Shown: positions 23,294 to 31,658 of the stretch, one piece after another
Numbering within the stretch: position 1 is the stretch's first letter
Layout of the letters: each line of letters starts with the position of its first letter
Source: Paenibacillus sp. Root444D2
GTDB taxonomy: Bacteria; Bacillota; Bacilli; Paenibacillales; NBRC-103111
DNA length: 64,000 bases
NCBI RefSeq assembly: GCF_001426375.1
Contig: NZ_LMEO01000001.1
Span: 188,840-252,839, forward strand
Direction of reading: 5' to 3'
The notes under the pieces: model-generated
Databases searched by the model: none
What the model was told of the DNA's origin: nothing
Seen by the model: the letters and a program-made list of their open reading frames with translations, nothing else
Program-made: the position numbers and the translations under genes

Positions 23294-24304
23294 CTAAGAG
23301 TTTACAGCTAGATTGAATCGATGCGGCATGCGATTTAAATCTGCATAACCATCTTCTTCCCGCTCATTAGTGAGCGCTTCGGTCGGACAAGCCTGTACAC
23401 ATTTAAGGCAGCCTTTGCAATATTGATAGTCGATCCCCTGTAAGAACATTTGAGGCCGCCCCTTCTTGTCGGGGAGTTCATCCCAAACGAAACAGAAATC
23501 CGGACACACATTATCACAGGAAGCACAGTGAATACATTTATCTTCATGGAAGTGCGGCATCATTCCCGCACGCGAAATGCTTAAATCTTTCAGAATACTG
23601 TTCCCAGGATTCGTTATGACACCACCAATGGACTGCGTTTCATAGCCAAGCACTGGCGTATCGAAACGAACGAAGTCGGGCATCGTCTCACCTTCTGGAA
23701 GCGCATACGTTTGGAACTTAACTTCATTGTAACCGCGGTCAAACGTTCGTAAGGCGGGTGCAACAGCAAGCGGATATTTCTTTTCCAACGATTTACGAAT
23801 AACGCCTCTCATAACATCTGGATCTAGAAAATCACACAACCGGAACAGAGCGCCAAGCATTGCCATATTCACTCGGTTCTTTTCTTCTAGCGAGATTCCA
23901 ATTGCATCGATAACGGCAATGGTACCGCCCCGGAGCTTCATCTTTTCCTTCAACTCATCCGGTGTTTTTGTCGAATTCACAAGTACTGTACTATCTTCGT
24001 AGATGCCACTGATAACGTTTACAGTTTTGGAGAGTGATTCGTGAAAAACACCCACAACATGCGGTCGTTCGACCGGTGAAGTATCCCGAATTCTCGTATC
24101 CATGTCACAAAACCTTATATGTGCTTTCACTGCCGATCCTTTCTTCTCTGAACCATAGGAAGAAAAGCTAACTCCGTTCAAACCCACCCCTACGACTCCC
24201 GCTTCCGCCAGCATCTTACCCGCTAGATTCGCGCCGAGTCCCCCGATGGATTCCAGTCTAATCTCAAAAAAACCGAGATCGTTCAATTTAGGTAAAGTTA
24301 CCAT
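23294..24304 (-). CDS. 2-oxoacid:ferredoxin oxidoreductase, fused gamma-delta subunits
   Basis: This 336-aa protein has an N-terminal gamma domain (about 10-190; IRLESIGGLGANLAGKMLAEAG, GVSFSSYGSEKKGSAVKAHIR) and a C-terminal delta-type domain with two [4Fe-4S] motifs: CIHCASCDNVCP (about 254-265) and CKGCLKCVQACP (about 297-308). It supplies electron transfer for the alpha-beta protein encoded next. ATG 24304 follows AAAGGAG by eight bases. Together the two genes cover all four subunits of a PFOR-like enzyme. Confidence 0.9.
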   Translation of the reverse strand: MVTLPKLNDLGFFEIRLESIGGLGANLAGKMLAEAGVVGVGLNGVSFSSYGSEKKGSAVKAHIRFCDMDTRIRDTSPVERPHVVGVFHESLSKTVNVISGIYEDSTVLVNSTKTPDELKEKMKLRGGTIAVIDAIGISLEEKNRVNMAMLGALFRLCDFLDPDVMRGVIRKSLEKKYPLAVAPALRTFDRGYNEVKFQTYALPEGETMPDFVRFDTPVLGYETQSIGGVITNPGNSILKDLSISRAGMMPHFHEDKCIHCASCDNVCPDFCFVWDELPDKKGRPQMFLQGIDYQYCKGCLKCVQACPTEALTNEREEDGYADLNRMPHRFNLAVNS

Positions 24305-24417
24305 GCCAGGTCTCCTTTCAAAAATGAACTGCATAAAGAATGAATAGTATGAATAGTAAATCTACTCTCATTGTAACAAGAAATCTCTGGTAATCAACCT
24401 TTTTTTGAAGGGTTCAC

Positions 24418-24594
24418 TTATAGCAAATAATCGATTATGAGGCCGCACCCTCCTAAATAGTAACTTTTCGGCCCTGGATTCTCATCTTGAGCAGAATTAT
24501 CTTTCTCGGCATCCTCACAATCCTCACATACGTCCACATAATCATCATCAATCGGATTAAAGACAACACCGCAAACCTGTGAGCACGCTCGCAT
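24418..24594 (-). CDS. Small Cys-containing protein, possible zinc ribbon
   Basis: This 58-aa protein has CSQVCG near the start and CEDCED near residue 25, a spacing compatible with a four-Cys zinc site, followed by an acidic linker and GGCGLIIDYLL at the end. ATG 24594 is chosen because AGGAG lies eight bases before it; a nearer ATG overlaps that site. I recognise no family. The gene is divergent from the sensor kinase gene. Confidence 0.6.
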   Translation of the reverse strand: MRACSQVCGVVFNPIDDDYVDVCEDCEDAEKDNSAQDENPGPKSYYLGGCGLIIDYLL

Positions 24595-24808
24595 CCTCAT
24601 CTCTCCTTGTTTGACAACCAACTCAGATTGTAAACGCTTGCACCTTCGTATTCCTTTATTATACAGCGGTTTATAGGAATAACACCATAAGTCTTTATCA
24701 AATCTTTAGCATTCGAAATGCCCCAATTCTCTTGATAAGGTCAGTTTATGTGAGATAATGTAGAAATAATAAAGATACTGTCGGACAGCGGAAAGGATGG
24801 CATTTCAT

Positions 24809-26056
24809 ATGCTCCATTCAATCATTTCCAATGAACTACATGGTCTCTTCTACATCATGAGTGCTATATTAATCCATCTAGTTCTTACCCCTATTTTCAT
24901 TTACAAAGAATATCAGCGTAGATCTCTATTCGCAATTGTTTTAATCGTACTCATCTTTTTGTACTGGAAATTTGAAGACATTGATCCCTTAATTTATTCC
25001 CTCCATTTGTTTCCAGTCAGCTTGATTGCAGTGATTCTTTTTGTCGGATTTATCCCAGCTTTTATTACCTTGACCTTATTTAACATTGGCTGTATGGTCG
25101 TCCTGAATTACTACTGGCAACCCGCTCTAATCAGCAGTGCTGTTTTACTATTAGGTGGATTTCTCATCAGAAATACTACAAATCAACCTACACTCAAGAT
25201 GAAATTAACTTATGCAACAAGTATGCTGCTCGTGTACGAAGTATTGTATGCGCTTTTGATGCTGTACATACGATCTCCTATTACTTTGTATGCTGTATAC
25301 ACCGTAATTTTTTCCTTTTTCTCTCTATGGATGATTACATACTTACAATTTTTCGTAAAAAAACATGAGGTTCACAAACAGAGACTTGTCGCATTGGAAA
25401 AGGATCGAATGCTCGGACAGTTCGCTGCCACCATTTCTCATGAAATACGTAATCCTCTCACATCAACAAGGGGCTTTCTACAATTGCTGGATCAGAAAGA
25501 GCTATCCTTCAACGATCACAAACGTTATGTCGACCTTGCGTTGTCAGGTGTGGATCAAGCGAATGCCATCTTGGGTGATTATTTAAATTATGCCAAGCCG
25601 TCATCTAACTTACAGGAACAATTAGAACTCAAAGAAGAAATAGAAGCTATGCTGCGTTTCATCACGCCATTTGCTGCAGATCACCAGGTTGCTATTCATA
25701 TTAGTCATGAAAATGAAGATCCCTTATACATCCTAGGAGAATCCAAAAAGCTGCGCCAATGTTTGATGAATCTTGTTAAGAATGCGATTGAGTCCATGCC
25801 TAACGGCGGTAAAATTTCATTAAGCACCTGTAAACTGCCTAATGCCGTACAAATTTCTATTTCTGATACAGGCGTTGGAATGAGTAAACAGCAATTAAAT
25901 TCGCTAGGTATGCCCTTCTATACAACCAAAGAACAAGGGACTGGACTTGGGCTTGTCGTGGTCATGAGTATTATCAAAATGATGAATGGAAAAATCTCTT
26001 TCTCCAGTCATTTAAACCAAGGCACGCAATGCTCCATTTTATTTCAGCAAAAGTGA
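24809..26056 (+). CDS. Membrane sensor histidine kinase, KinB-like
   Basis: This 415-aa kinase has six hydrophobic segments in the first 185 residues (no large external domain), an H-box with the phospho-accepting His in ISHEIRNPLTSTRGFL (about residue 213), and an ATPase domain with the N-box (LMNLVKNAIESMPNGG), G1 (DTGVGM), F-box (PFYTTKEQGTG) and G2 (GTGLGL). The layout resembles B. subtilis KinB, a sporulation phosphorelay kinase. No response regulator gene adjoins it, as expected for a phosphorelay input kinase. ATG 24809 is preferred, with AAAGGATGG before it; an ATG 12 nt upstream overlaps that site. Confidence 0.87.
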   Translation: MLHSIISNELHGLFYIMSAILIHLVLTPIFIYKEYQRRSLFAIVLIVLIFLYWKFEDIDPLIYSLHLFPVSLIAVILFVGFIPAFITLTLFNIGCMVVLNYYWQPALISSAVLLLGGFLIRNTTNQPTLKMKLTYATSMLLVYEVLYALLMLYIRSPITLYAVYTVIFSFFSLWMITYLQFFVKKHEVHKQRLVALEKDRMLGQFAATISHEIRNPLTSTRGFLQLLDQKELSFNDHKRYVDLALSGVDQANAILGDYLNYAKPSSNLQEQLELKEEIEAMLRFITPFAADHQVAIHISHENEDPLYILGESKKLRQCLMNLVKNAIESMPNGGKISLSTCKLPNAVQISISDTGVGMSKQQLNSLGMPFYTTKEQGTGLGLVVVMSIIKMMNGKISFSSHLNQGTQCSILFQQK

Positions 26057-26145
26057 GCATCCAACGCTCTCCATTAACAACCTTGATGATCTGTGCTATT
26101 CTGTTAAGACAAGCGATCACCATGATTGGTTAGGAGGGCTTTACT

Positions 26146-26544
26146 ATGAATTCAGATTTCATTCCGATTAAATCACTTGAGGGCGACTTGAAAATGTCGC
26201 ATAAGAAGAGGGATTTCGGTCTTACCGTCTCATCCAAAGAGCTGATCCTTCACAAACCTCACATTAATTATTATTTCAAGTTGGAACATATAATTAGCAT
26301 TATTCCATACGATCATTCTGCTCTTAAAGCCGTCACCTTCGTAAACTTGCGATCAGCCAATCGAGAATTCACCCATGCAGCTCCCGGTTCTGATTACTTT
26401 CGCATTTATGTCCAAGCAGCTACCGTCCATAACCGCAGCGGGCTATTCGAAATTGGGCCAACCGATATCATCATTCCCATCCATCCGAGTATGCTCAAAG
26501 CCATATCTGAATATATGCAGCGCATCGGAATAACTATATTTTAG
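26146..26544 (+). CDS. Hypothetical protein, 132 aa
   Basis: This soluble protein has alternating beta-like stretches (FGLTVSSKELILHKPHINYYFKLEHIISIIPY) and a later IYVQAATVHNRSGLFEIGPTDIIIPIHPSM. The strand-rich start and single final helix would fit a PH-like domain, but this is only a guess. TAGGAGGG lies nine bases before the ATG. It follows the sensor kinase gene by 89 bp on the same strand. Confidence 0.75.
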   Translation: MNSDFIPIKSLEGDLKMSHKKRDFGLTVSSKELILHKPHINYYFKLEHIISIIPYDHSALKAVTFVNLRSANREFTHAAPGSDYFRIYVQAATVHNRSGLFEIGPTDIIIPIHPSMLKAISEYMQRIGITIF

Positions 26545-26557
26545 AGCTCCTCTACAA

Positions 26558-26608
26558 CAAAAAAGCAAAGGTGAAAAGAAAGAATCTTTTCTCGCCCTTG
26601 CTTTTTTT
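26558..26608. terminator. Bidirectional terminator between convergent genes
   Basis: AAAAAAGCAAAGGTGAAAAGA pairs with TCTTTTCTCGCCCTTGCTTTTTT (few mismatches), flanked by A and T runs, so it can stop both the rightward hypothetical gene and the leftward phosphatase gene. Confidence 0.85.
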
Positions 26609-26634
26609 ATTTCATAAGAGATCATTTACAGATT

Positions 26635-27117
26635 TTAAAGATTTTCTTTCTCGACAATATAGGCTAGTAAGCGTTCGCAGCTCTCTTCTACCATCTCGTA
26701 CACCTCTTGAAAATTACCTGTGTAATAAGGGTCTGGAACATCTTTATTGGCGCGATCAGGTGCAAAATCCAGCAATTTATGAATGGCAGCTCGTTTCTCA
26801 CCTTCAACTAAATCAGGAGCAAACGATGCCAGATTCGTTACATTACTCTCATCCATCGCAATGATATATGTATATTGAACGAAGTCATCGGGCCTAACTT
26901 GCCTTGCTTTTAGACCTTCATAATTAATCTGATACTGATCCAATATGTCCCTAGTTCCTTGATGTGGTGGGTGTCCAATGTGCCAATCACCGGTTCCGGC
27001 AGAATCAATAGCAATTACAGTATCAAGACTCGCATGTTTAACCTGATGACGAAAAACCGCTTCAGCCATGGGAGAACGACATATATTTCCTAAGCAAACG
27101 AATAAGACCTGGATCAT
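26635..27117 (-). CDS. Low-molecular-weight protein tyrosine phosphatase
   Basis: This 160-aa enzyme has the phosphate loop CLGNICRS at residues 8-15 (C-X5-R), with Cys8 as the nucleophile, and the general acid DPYY near residue 130. Overall length is typical. It removes phosphate from Tyr, or possibly Arg, residues of proteins; YwlE-type arginine phosphatases share this fold. The start overlaps the stop of the upstream ABC ATPase gene by four bases (ATGA), so the two are translated together. Confidence 0.93.
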   Translation of the reverse strand: MIQVLFVCLGNICRSPMAEAVFRHQVKHASLDTVIAIDSAGTGDWHIGHPPHQGTRDILDQYQINYEGLKARQVRPDDFVQYTYIIAMDESNVTNLASFAPDLVEGEKRAAIHKLLDFAPDRANKDVPDPYYTGNFQEVYEMVEESCERLLAYIVEKENL

Positions 27118-27848
27118 ACTTCACCAAAAATGAGCTTTTTTTCACGCATGGTGAGCGACCTAGCCGGAATATCCAGCACTATTTTACCTTCAGAAAGTCC
27201 CCAAATACGCGTGGCATATCTCTCCGCTAGTTCAACTTGGTGCAGCGTAGCAATGACGCTCATATTTCGATCTTTGCAAAGCGATTTCAAATCCTGCAAG
27301 ATATATTCCGTTGATTTAGGATCAAGACCAGATACAGGTTCATCGGCGACAAGTACCTTTGGTCCAAGTATTAGCGCTTTAGCAATAGCAACACGCTGCT
27401 GCTCACCGCCGCTTAGTTGACCAACTTTCTTCTCACCCTTATCAAGCAACCCCACTTTTTCTAAATAATCCATGCTGTCCACGTGCTCATCTCTTGACGT
27501 CATGCCAGTCAAAATACGCAAAGGTGTTTGATAGACACGGCCCATCATAACATTCTTGACAGCGCTTTTATTTCGATTCAAAGCAGGCTTTTCTTCAAGA
27601 AATGCGAAATCTCTACCTAATTTGAAGCGTTCGAATGGTCCTGGCTTCGATATATCAATGGAGTTATAGATCAGCTGACCGCTTGTCCATTTCTCTTGAT
27701 GACTGATGCAGCGCAGTAACGTGGTTTTTCCGCTACCACTGCCCCCAATAACCGCAATGAATTCGCCTTCATCAACTTGAAAGCTCACTTGTGAAAGTAC
27801 CTGAATGTCCGGAGGATATACTTTACTTAAATTACGAACTGTAAGCAT
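27114..27848 (-). CDS. PhnC-like ABC transporter ATP-binding protein (orphan)
   Basis: This 244-aa ATPase has Walker A (GGSGSGKTT, about 36), the signature QLSGGEQQRVAIAKAL and Walker B (VLVADEPVSGLDP) followed by ATLHQVELA as H-loop. The central KSAVKNVMMGRV and the VADEPVSGLDPKST ending are typical of phosphonate importer ATPases (PhnC). No permease or binding-protein gene lies nearby, which is unusual; the direct partner is a phosphatase gene coupled by a 4-nt overlap. The leader has a twin-hairpin element at 27880-27910. Confidence 0.87.
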   Translation of the reverse strand: MLTVRNLSKVYPPDIQVLSQVSFQVDEGEFIAVIGGSGSGKTTLLRCISHQEKWTSGQLIYNSIDISKPGPFERFKLGRDFAFLEEKPALNRNKSAVKNVMMGRVYQTPLRILTGMTSRDEHVDSMDYLEKVGLLDKGEKKVGQLSGGEQQRVAIAKALILGPKVLVADEPVSGLDPKSTEYILQDLKSLCKDRNMSVIATLHQVELAERYATRIWGLSEGKIVLDIPARSLTMREKKLIFGEV

Positions 27849-27879
27849 GACGATGTCTCCTTCGAGTAAGTCTTCTTCC

Positions 27880-27910
27880 GTCTTTCTGATAGAAAGACTT
27901 ATTTCATAAG
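27880..27910 (-). repeat. Twin-hairpin leader element (PhnC-like gene)
   Basis: GTCTTTC/GAAAGAC (five-base loop) is followed directly by CTTAT-TTC-ATAAG. The second stem carries a paired change (C-G to T-A) relative to the miaB and AKR copies. It lies about 20 bases from the Shine-Dalgarno. Confidence 0.65.
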
Positions 27911-27923
27911 TTGCACTTTTGGG

Positions 27924-27973
27924 AAAAAATCGCCACTCGTTTCAAGCGGTAAGCCTGAGTAGAGGGCGATTTT
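27924..27973 (-). terminator. Terminator after ymcA
   Basis: AAAATCGCC and GGCGATTTT pair on the minus strand, with an inner ACTC/GAGT stem, followed by a T run. Confidence 0.8.
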
Positions 27974-27995
27974 CTATTTCCCAAAGGATGTTATC

Positions 27996-28460
27996 TTAAT
28001 CGCAAGATGTCGGAGCTTCCGCCGTGCCTGCTTCTACATTAATTTTATCCGAAATCGTGTCACGAATGACCGACATAACTAGCTGCAATAAATAGTTGAT
28101 ATCATCTTGTGTTTGCTTGAATTCATTCACAATCGGAATCTCATCTAATTGATCCTGCAGTACTTCAATCTCATTCTCTATTTTCTCAATCATTTTAGCA
28201 TTTTGGAAAGTCTCGAAAGCAACGACTTCCTTCTGTTTCTTCTTGATCGCACTAATTAGAACTTGGATATCAGGATTCGTAGCGATTTGCTTCTCAGCCT
28301 TTTGATAAAACTGTACTTCATTCGAAGTCGTTAACAAATCAGCCAATTCCTTGGCTTTGGTTAAAATATCTTCGCGTACGATCATTTCCGTATTTGTAAA
28401 CTCCTCTACTTTAAAAGCATGAGGCTGATTATCGTTATGATTATGATCACATTGGGACAC
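27996..28460 (-). CDS. ymcA: YmcA (RicA), modulator of RNase Y and biofilm
   Basis: This 154-aa helical protein is of the YmcA/YlbF family. The core ILTKAKELADLLTTSNEVQFYQKAEKQ, IQVLISAIKKKQKEVVAFE and EIPIVNEFKQTQDDINYLLQ is typical. In B. subtilis YmcA works in the Y-complex (with YlbF and YaaT) on RNase Y-dependent mRNA maturation. Here Cys residues lie near both ends (Cys4, Cys153) and a His/Asn-rich N-terminus is present; whether an Fe-S cluster is bound cannot be told. It follows miaB by 34 bp, as in B. subtilis, and a terminator ends the unit. Confidence 0.9.
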   Translation of the reverse strand: MSQCDHNHNDNQPHAFKVEEFTNTEMIVREDILTKAKELADLLTTSNEVQFYQKAEKQIATNPDIQVLISAIKKKQKEVVAFETFQNAKMIEKIENEIEVLQDQLDEIPIVNEFKQTQDDINYLLQLVMSVIRDTISDKINVEAGTAEAPTSCD

Positions 28461-28494
28461 TTCTAAACACGCTCCTATCTATTTCAGCTTCAAA

Positions 28495-29976
28495 TTAAAT
28501 GGACATTTCCATGTGTTTGTTTACAATTTCACCCTTCAAAATCCAAGTTTGTGCATGCGTCACTTCCACTTCAACCATTTGACCAATTAAAGATTTATCA
28601 CCTGTAAAATGAATCAATTTATTCGTCCGAGTGCGACCAGCTAGTACATCAGCGTTATTCTTACTTTCGCCTTCAACTAGTACTTCAACAGTCTGCCCTA
28701 ACAATCTCTCATTGCTCGCTTTACTGTGTTTATTGACAAGCTCATTCAAGCGATAAAGACGTTGTTTCTTCACTTCCATCGGTACATTGTCTTCCATATC
28801 GGCAGCAGGCGTACCTTCTCGCGGTGAATAAATGAATGTAAACGCGAAATCGAAGCCTACCTCCTCATAAAGAGACATGGTCTCATCGAACTGCTCATCT
28901 GTTTCGCCAGGAAAACCAACAATAATATCTGTTGTCAGAACGACATCGGGCATCGTTTCTTTAATTTTACCGGCCAGCTGTAAATAATGATCTCTGGAAT
29001 ATTTTCTGCTCATTCTTTTCAGAACCTCGGTATTACCCGATTGAACTGGCAGATGTATATGTTCTACAAGATTACCGCGTTTACCTAGTACCTCAATCAA
29101 GCGATCATCAAAATCTCTTGGATGCGAAGTAGTAAAACGAATACGCGGTACATCAATTTTACGAATATCGTGCATCAAATCAGCGAATGAATACGTAATA
29201 TCCTCAAAATCTTTACCATAAGCATTGACATTCTGTCCAAGCAGCGTAATTTCCTGAAACCCTTGACGAGCCAAGTCTCTAACCTCAGCAAGCACGTCTT
29301 GTGGTCGGCGACTTCTCTCTTTACCCCGCGTATAAGGGACTATACAGTATGTACAGAACTTATCGCAGCCGAACATGATGTTCACCCAAGCACGGATTCC
29401 TTCACGTTTTTTCGGTAAATTCTCAACGATATCGCCTTCTTTGGACCATACCTCAACGACCATTTCCTTGTTATAAAAGGCATCCTTTAATAAGGTCGGA
29501 AGTCGATGAATATTGTGCGTTCCGAAGATCAAATCTACAAAAGCATGCTTTTGCATAATTCGATTCACGACCGCTTCTTCCTGCGACATACAACCACAAA
29601 CACCAAGAACAAGGCCTGGCTTCTGTGCTTTCAGTGCCTTTAAATGGCCAAGTTCACCGAACACCTTATCTTCGGCATTCTCCCGAATTGCACAAGTGTT
29701 GAGCAGAATAACATCTGCTTGGTACTTGTCCTCTGTCGTTTGATAGCCCATTTGCTCTAGTAAACCTTTCATTACTTCTGTATCATGCTCATTCATCTGA
29801 CATCCGTAAGTGCGAATCAAATAATATTTATCTTTGCCGAACTCCTGCATGTCCTCAGGAATGGTGAAGTCATAGTGTACGGCGATCTCTTCTTTTCCGC
29901 GCTTCTTTGCATCTGTCAGTGAAGGAGGCTGAAAATATTGGGAATAATCCTTGTCGGATTTCACTTGGTTAGCCAC
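28495..29976 (-). CDS. miaB: tRNA-2-methylthio-N6-dimethylallyladenosine synthase MiaB
   Basis: This 493-aa radical SAM methylthiotransferase adds the 2-methylthio group to i6A37 of tRNA. The N-terminal UPF0004 domain has three cluster Cys ([27 protein letters not shown]), the radical SAM motif is CDKFCTYC near residue 208, and a TRAM domain closes the protein. GTG 29976 is the start, with AGGAGG seven bases upstream. The leader holds a twin-hairpin element four bases before the Shine-Dalgarno. The ymcA gene follows in the same operon. Confidence 0.96.
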   Translation of the reverse strand: MANQVKSDKDYSQYFQPPSLTDAKKRGKEEIAVHYDFTIPEDMQEFGKDKYYLIRTYGCQMNEHDTEVMKGLLEQMGYQTTEDKYQADVILLNTCAIRENAEDKVFGELGHLKALKAQKPGLVLGVCGCMSQEEAVVNRIMQKHAFVDLIFGTHNIHRLPTLLKDAFYNKEMVVEVWSKEGDIVENLPKKREGIRAWVNIMFGCDKFCTYCIVPYTRGKERSRRPQDVLAEVRDLARQGFQEITLLGQNVNAYGKDFEDITYSFADLMHDIRKIDVPRIRFTTSHPRDFDDRLIEVLGKRGNLVEHIHLPVQSGNTEVLKRMSRKYSRDHYLQLAGKIKETMPDVVLTTDIIVGFPGETDEQFDETMSLYEEVGFDFAFTFIYSPREGTPAADMEDNVPMEVKKQRLYRLNELVNKHSKASNERLLGQTVEVLVEGESKNNADVLAGRTRTNKLIHFTGDKSLIGQMVEVEVTHAQTWILKGEIVNKHMEMSI

Positions 29977-29993
29977 TTTCTTTCCTCCTGAGA

Positions 29994-30021
29994 GTTTTCG
30001 TAGAAAACTTACTTCGTAAGC
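29994..30021 (-). repeat. Twin-hairpin leader element (miaB leader)
   Basis: GTTTTC-GTA-GAAAAC and CTTAC-TTC-GTAAG are adjacent. Both stems are perfect, and the element lies four bases from the AGGAGG of miaB, the same spacing as in the aldo-keto reductase leader. Confidence 0.82.
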
Positions 30022-30126
30022 GTTAACTGAGTTTTGCTGTTAAACTGACGCAACTTTTATTATAGCATCACATGCCTACATAGTACAAAAAGAAATTAGC
30101 ATATGTATGAATATTTACATACAGAA

Positions 30127-30696
30127 CTAATCTAATAGTTCTGCTAAATCGCCAGTTTTCACACCAGCAGCATTCCCTTCATCCGTGTCAATATGCATAT
30201 CTAATGCATAGTTATCAGATACACGTGCAATGACATTCTCGAAAATCAATGGGCGTTCTCCATTCACTCTGACACGCAGAAGCTGTTTATCTTGAATGCC
30301 CCATTTCTTTGCATCCGAAGTATGGAAATGAATATGTCTAGCCGCGACTATTACACCTTGCTCCAGATCTACTTCCCCTTTTGGACCAATGACACGAAGC
30401 CCAGGAGTTTGCTCAATGTGTCCGGATTCACGTACCGGCGGATTTATCCCTAAGGAAAAAGCATCCGTTCGCGATACTTCGATTTGTGTACTTGGACGTG
30501 CAGGTCCAAGAATACGTACCTTCTCGATCTTTCCTTTCGGTCCAACAATCGTTACCGTTTCTTGAGCCGCAAATTGACCGGATTGTGAGAGATCCTTAAA
30601 CGTCGTCAATTCATAACCTTGACCAAATAAAATGTCGATATGAACTGGAGATAGATGTATGTGTCTAGCTGAAACCCCTACCGGGACTGTTTTCAT
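30127..30696 (-). CDS. Phosphate propanoyltransferase (PduL-type)
   Basis: This 189-aa protein is of the PduL/PTAC family, which interconverts acyl-CoA and acyl phosphate. Two zinc-binding His motifs are visible, SARHIHLS near residue 11 and AARHIHFHTSDA near 118, together with the LDMHIDTDEGNA segment near the end. ATG 30696 is chosen because AAAGGATGG precedes it; an ATG nine bases upstream overlaps that site. No microcompartment shell genes are present, so a housekeeping phosphotransacetylase role is likelier. It lies after korAB but is separated from it by a terminator. Confidence 0.9.
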   Translation of the reverse strand: MKTVPVGVSARHIHLSPVHIDILFGQGYELTTFKDLSQSGQFAAQETVTIVGPKGKIEKVRILGPARPSTQIEVSRTDAFSLGINPPVRESGHIEQTPGLRVIGPKGEVDLEQGVIVAARHIHFHTSDAKKWGIQDKQLLRVRVNGERPLIFENVIARVSDNYALDMHIDTDEGNAAGVKTGDLAELLD

Positions 30697-30744
30697 AGTA
30701 CCCATCCTTTAACTTTTATAATAGTAGTCAGTATTGCCGCTCAG

Positions 30745-30776
30745 CAAAAAAGGCATACGGATAATCTCCATATGCC
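30745..30776 (-). terminator. Terminator after korB
   Basis: GGCATATGGA and TCCGTATGCC pair on the minus strand, followed by TTTTTT. Confidence 0.9.
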
Positions 30777-30791
30777 CTCAAGGTGTAACTA

Positions 30792-31658
30792 TTATTTGAA
30801 TTCAGTAAGCATTTTGCTGAAATCAGCTTCTGAAAGCTTAAGGTCTTGTTTGGAAAGTCCTTCTTTAGCAAAGCTTGGAATGGAATCTTCATAGCTCTTT
30901 TTCTCTTTGTTTTGATAGATAATACCTGTCAACATGGAGTTTGTTTCCATGATTTTGGTCATTGCCATCACACGGTTTGTATAATCATAATCAGGAATTT
31001 CATCCAGATCCACGATGTTTTCTTTGAACCAGTCATACGTATTTACTTTATTGAAAGTTACGCATGGGCTAAATACGTTAATCAAAGAGAAACCTTTGTG
31101 ATTCAAACCAGCTTCGATAACAGCTGTTAGCTGTTTCAAGTTACTGGAGAATGATTGTGCTACGAAAGAAGCACCTGCAGCCATCGCAACTTCTAAAGGT
31201 GAGATCGCAGACTCAATTGTACCTGATGGAACGCTTTTCGTTTTGAAACCTTCCGCACTACGTGGGGATGCTTGACCTTTCGTCAAACCGTAGATTTGGT
31301 TATCCATAACGATATAGGTTACATCAATATTACGACGAATCGCATGTACAGTATGTCCCATACCGATTGCGAAGCCGTCGCCGTCACCGCCTGAAGCGAT
31401 AACTGTCAAATCGCGGTTAGCCATTTTCACACCTTGTGCGATTGGCAAAGATCTACCGTGAATACCGTGGAAACCATAAGCATTGATGTAACCAGAGATA
31501 CGACCAGAACAGCCGATACCAGATACGATTGCTAAACCTTCAGGCTCTAAACCAACATTAGCTGCAGCACGCTGAATGGCCGCTTGTACGGAGAAGTCTC
31601 CGCAACCTGGACACCAGTTAGGCTTTACATTGTTACGGAAGTCTTTTAATGTTGCCAT
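30792..31658 (-). CDS. korB: 2-oxoacid:ferredoxin oxidoreductase beta subunit
   Basis: This 288-aa thiamine pyrophosphate subunit has the cluster-linked NWCPGCGDFSVQAA near residue 15, GIGCSGR near 49, and the TPP/Mg motif GGDGDGFAIGMG...NIDVTYIVMDNQIYGLTKGQ. Together with KorA it should oxidise 2-oxoglutarate (or another 2-oxoacid) with CoA and reduce ferredoxin. It overlaps korA by 13 nt. Substrate naming follows the usual annotation of this two-subunit type in Firmicutes. Confidence 0.92.
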   Translation of the reverse strand: MATLKDFRNNVKPNWCPGCGDFSVQAAIQRAAANVGLEPEGLAIVSGIGCSGRISGYINAYGFHGIHGRSLPIAQGVKMANRDLTVIASGGDGDGFAIGMGHTVHAIRRNIDVTYIVMDNQIYGLTKGQASPRSAEGFKTKSVPSGTIESAISPLEVAMAAGASFVAQSFSSNLKQLTAVIEAGLNHKGFSLINVFSPCVTFNKVNTYDWFKENIVDLDEIPDYDYTNRVMAMTKIMETNSMLTGIIYQNKEKKSYEDSIPSFAKEGLSKQDLKLSEADFSKMLTEFK

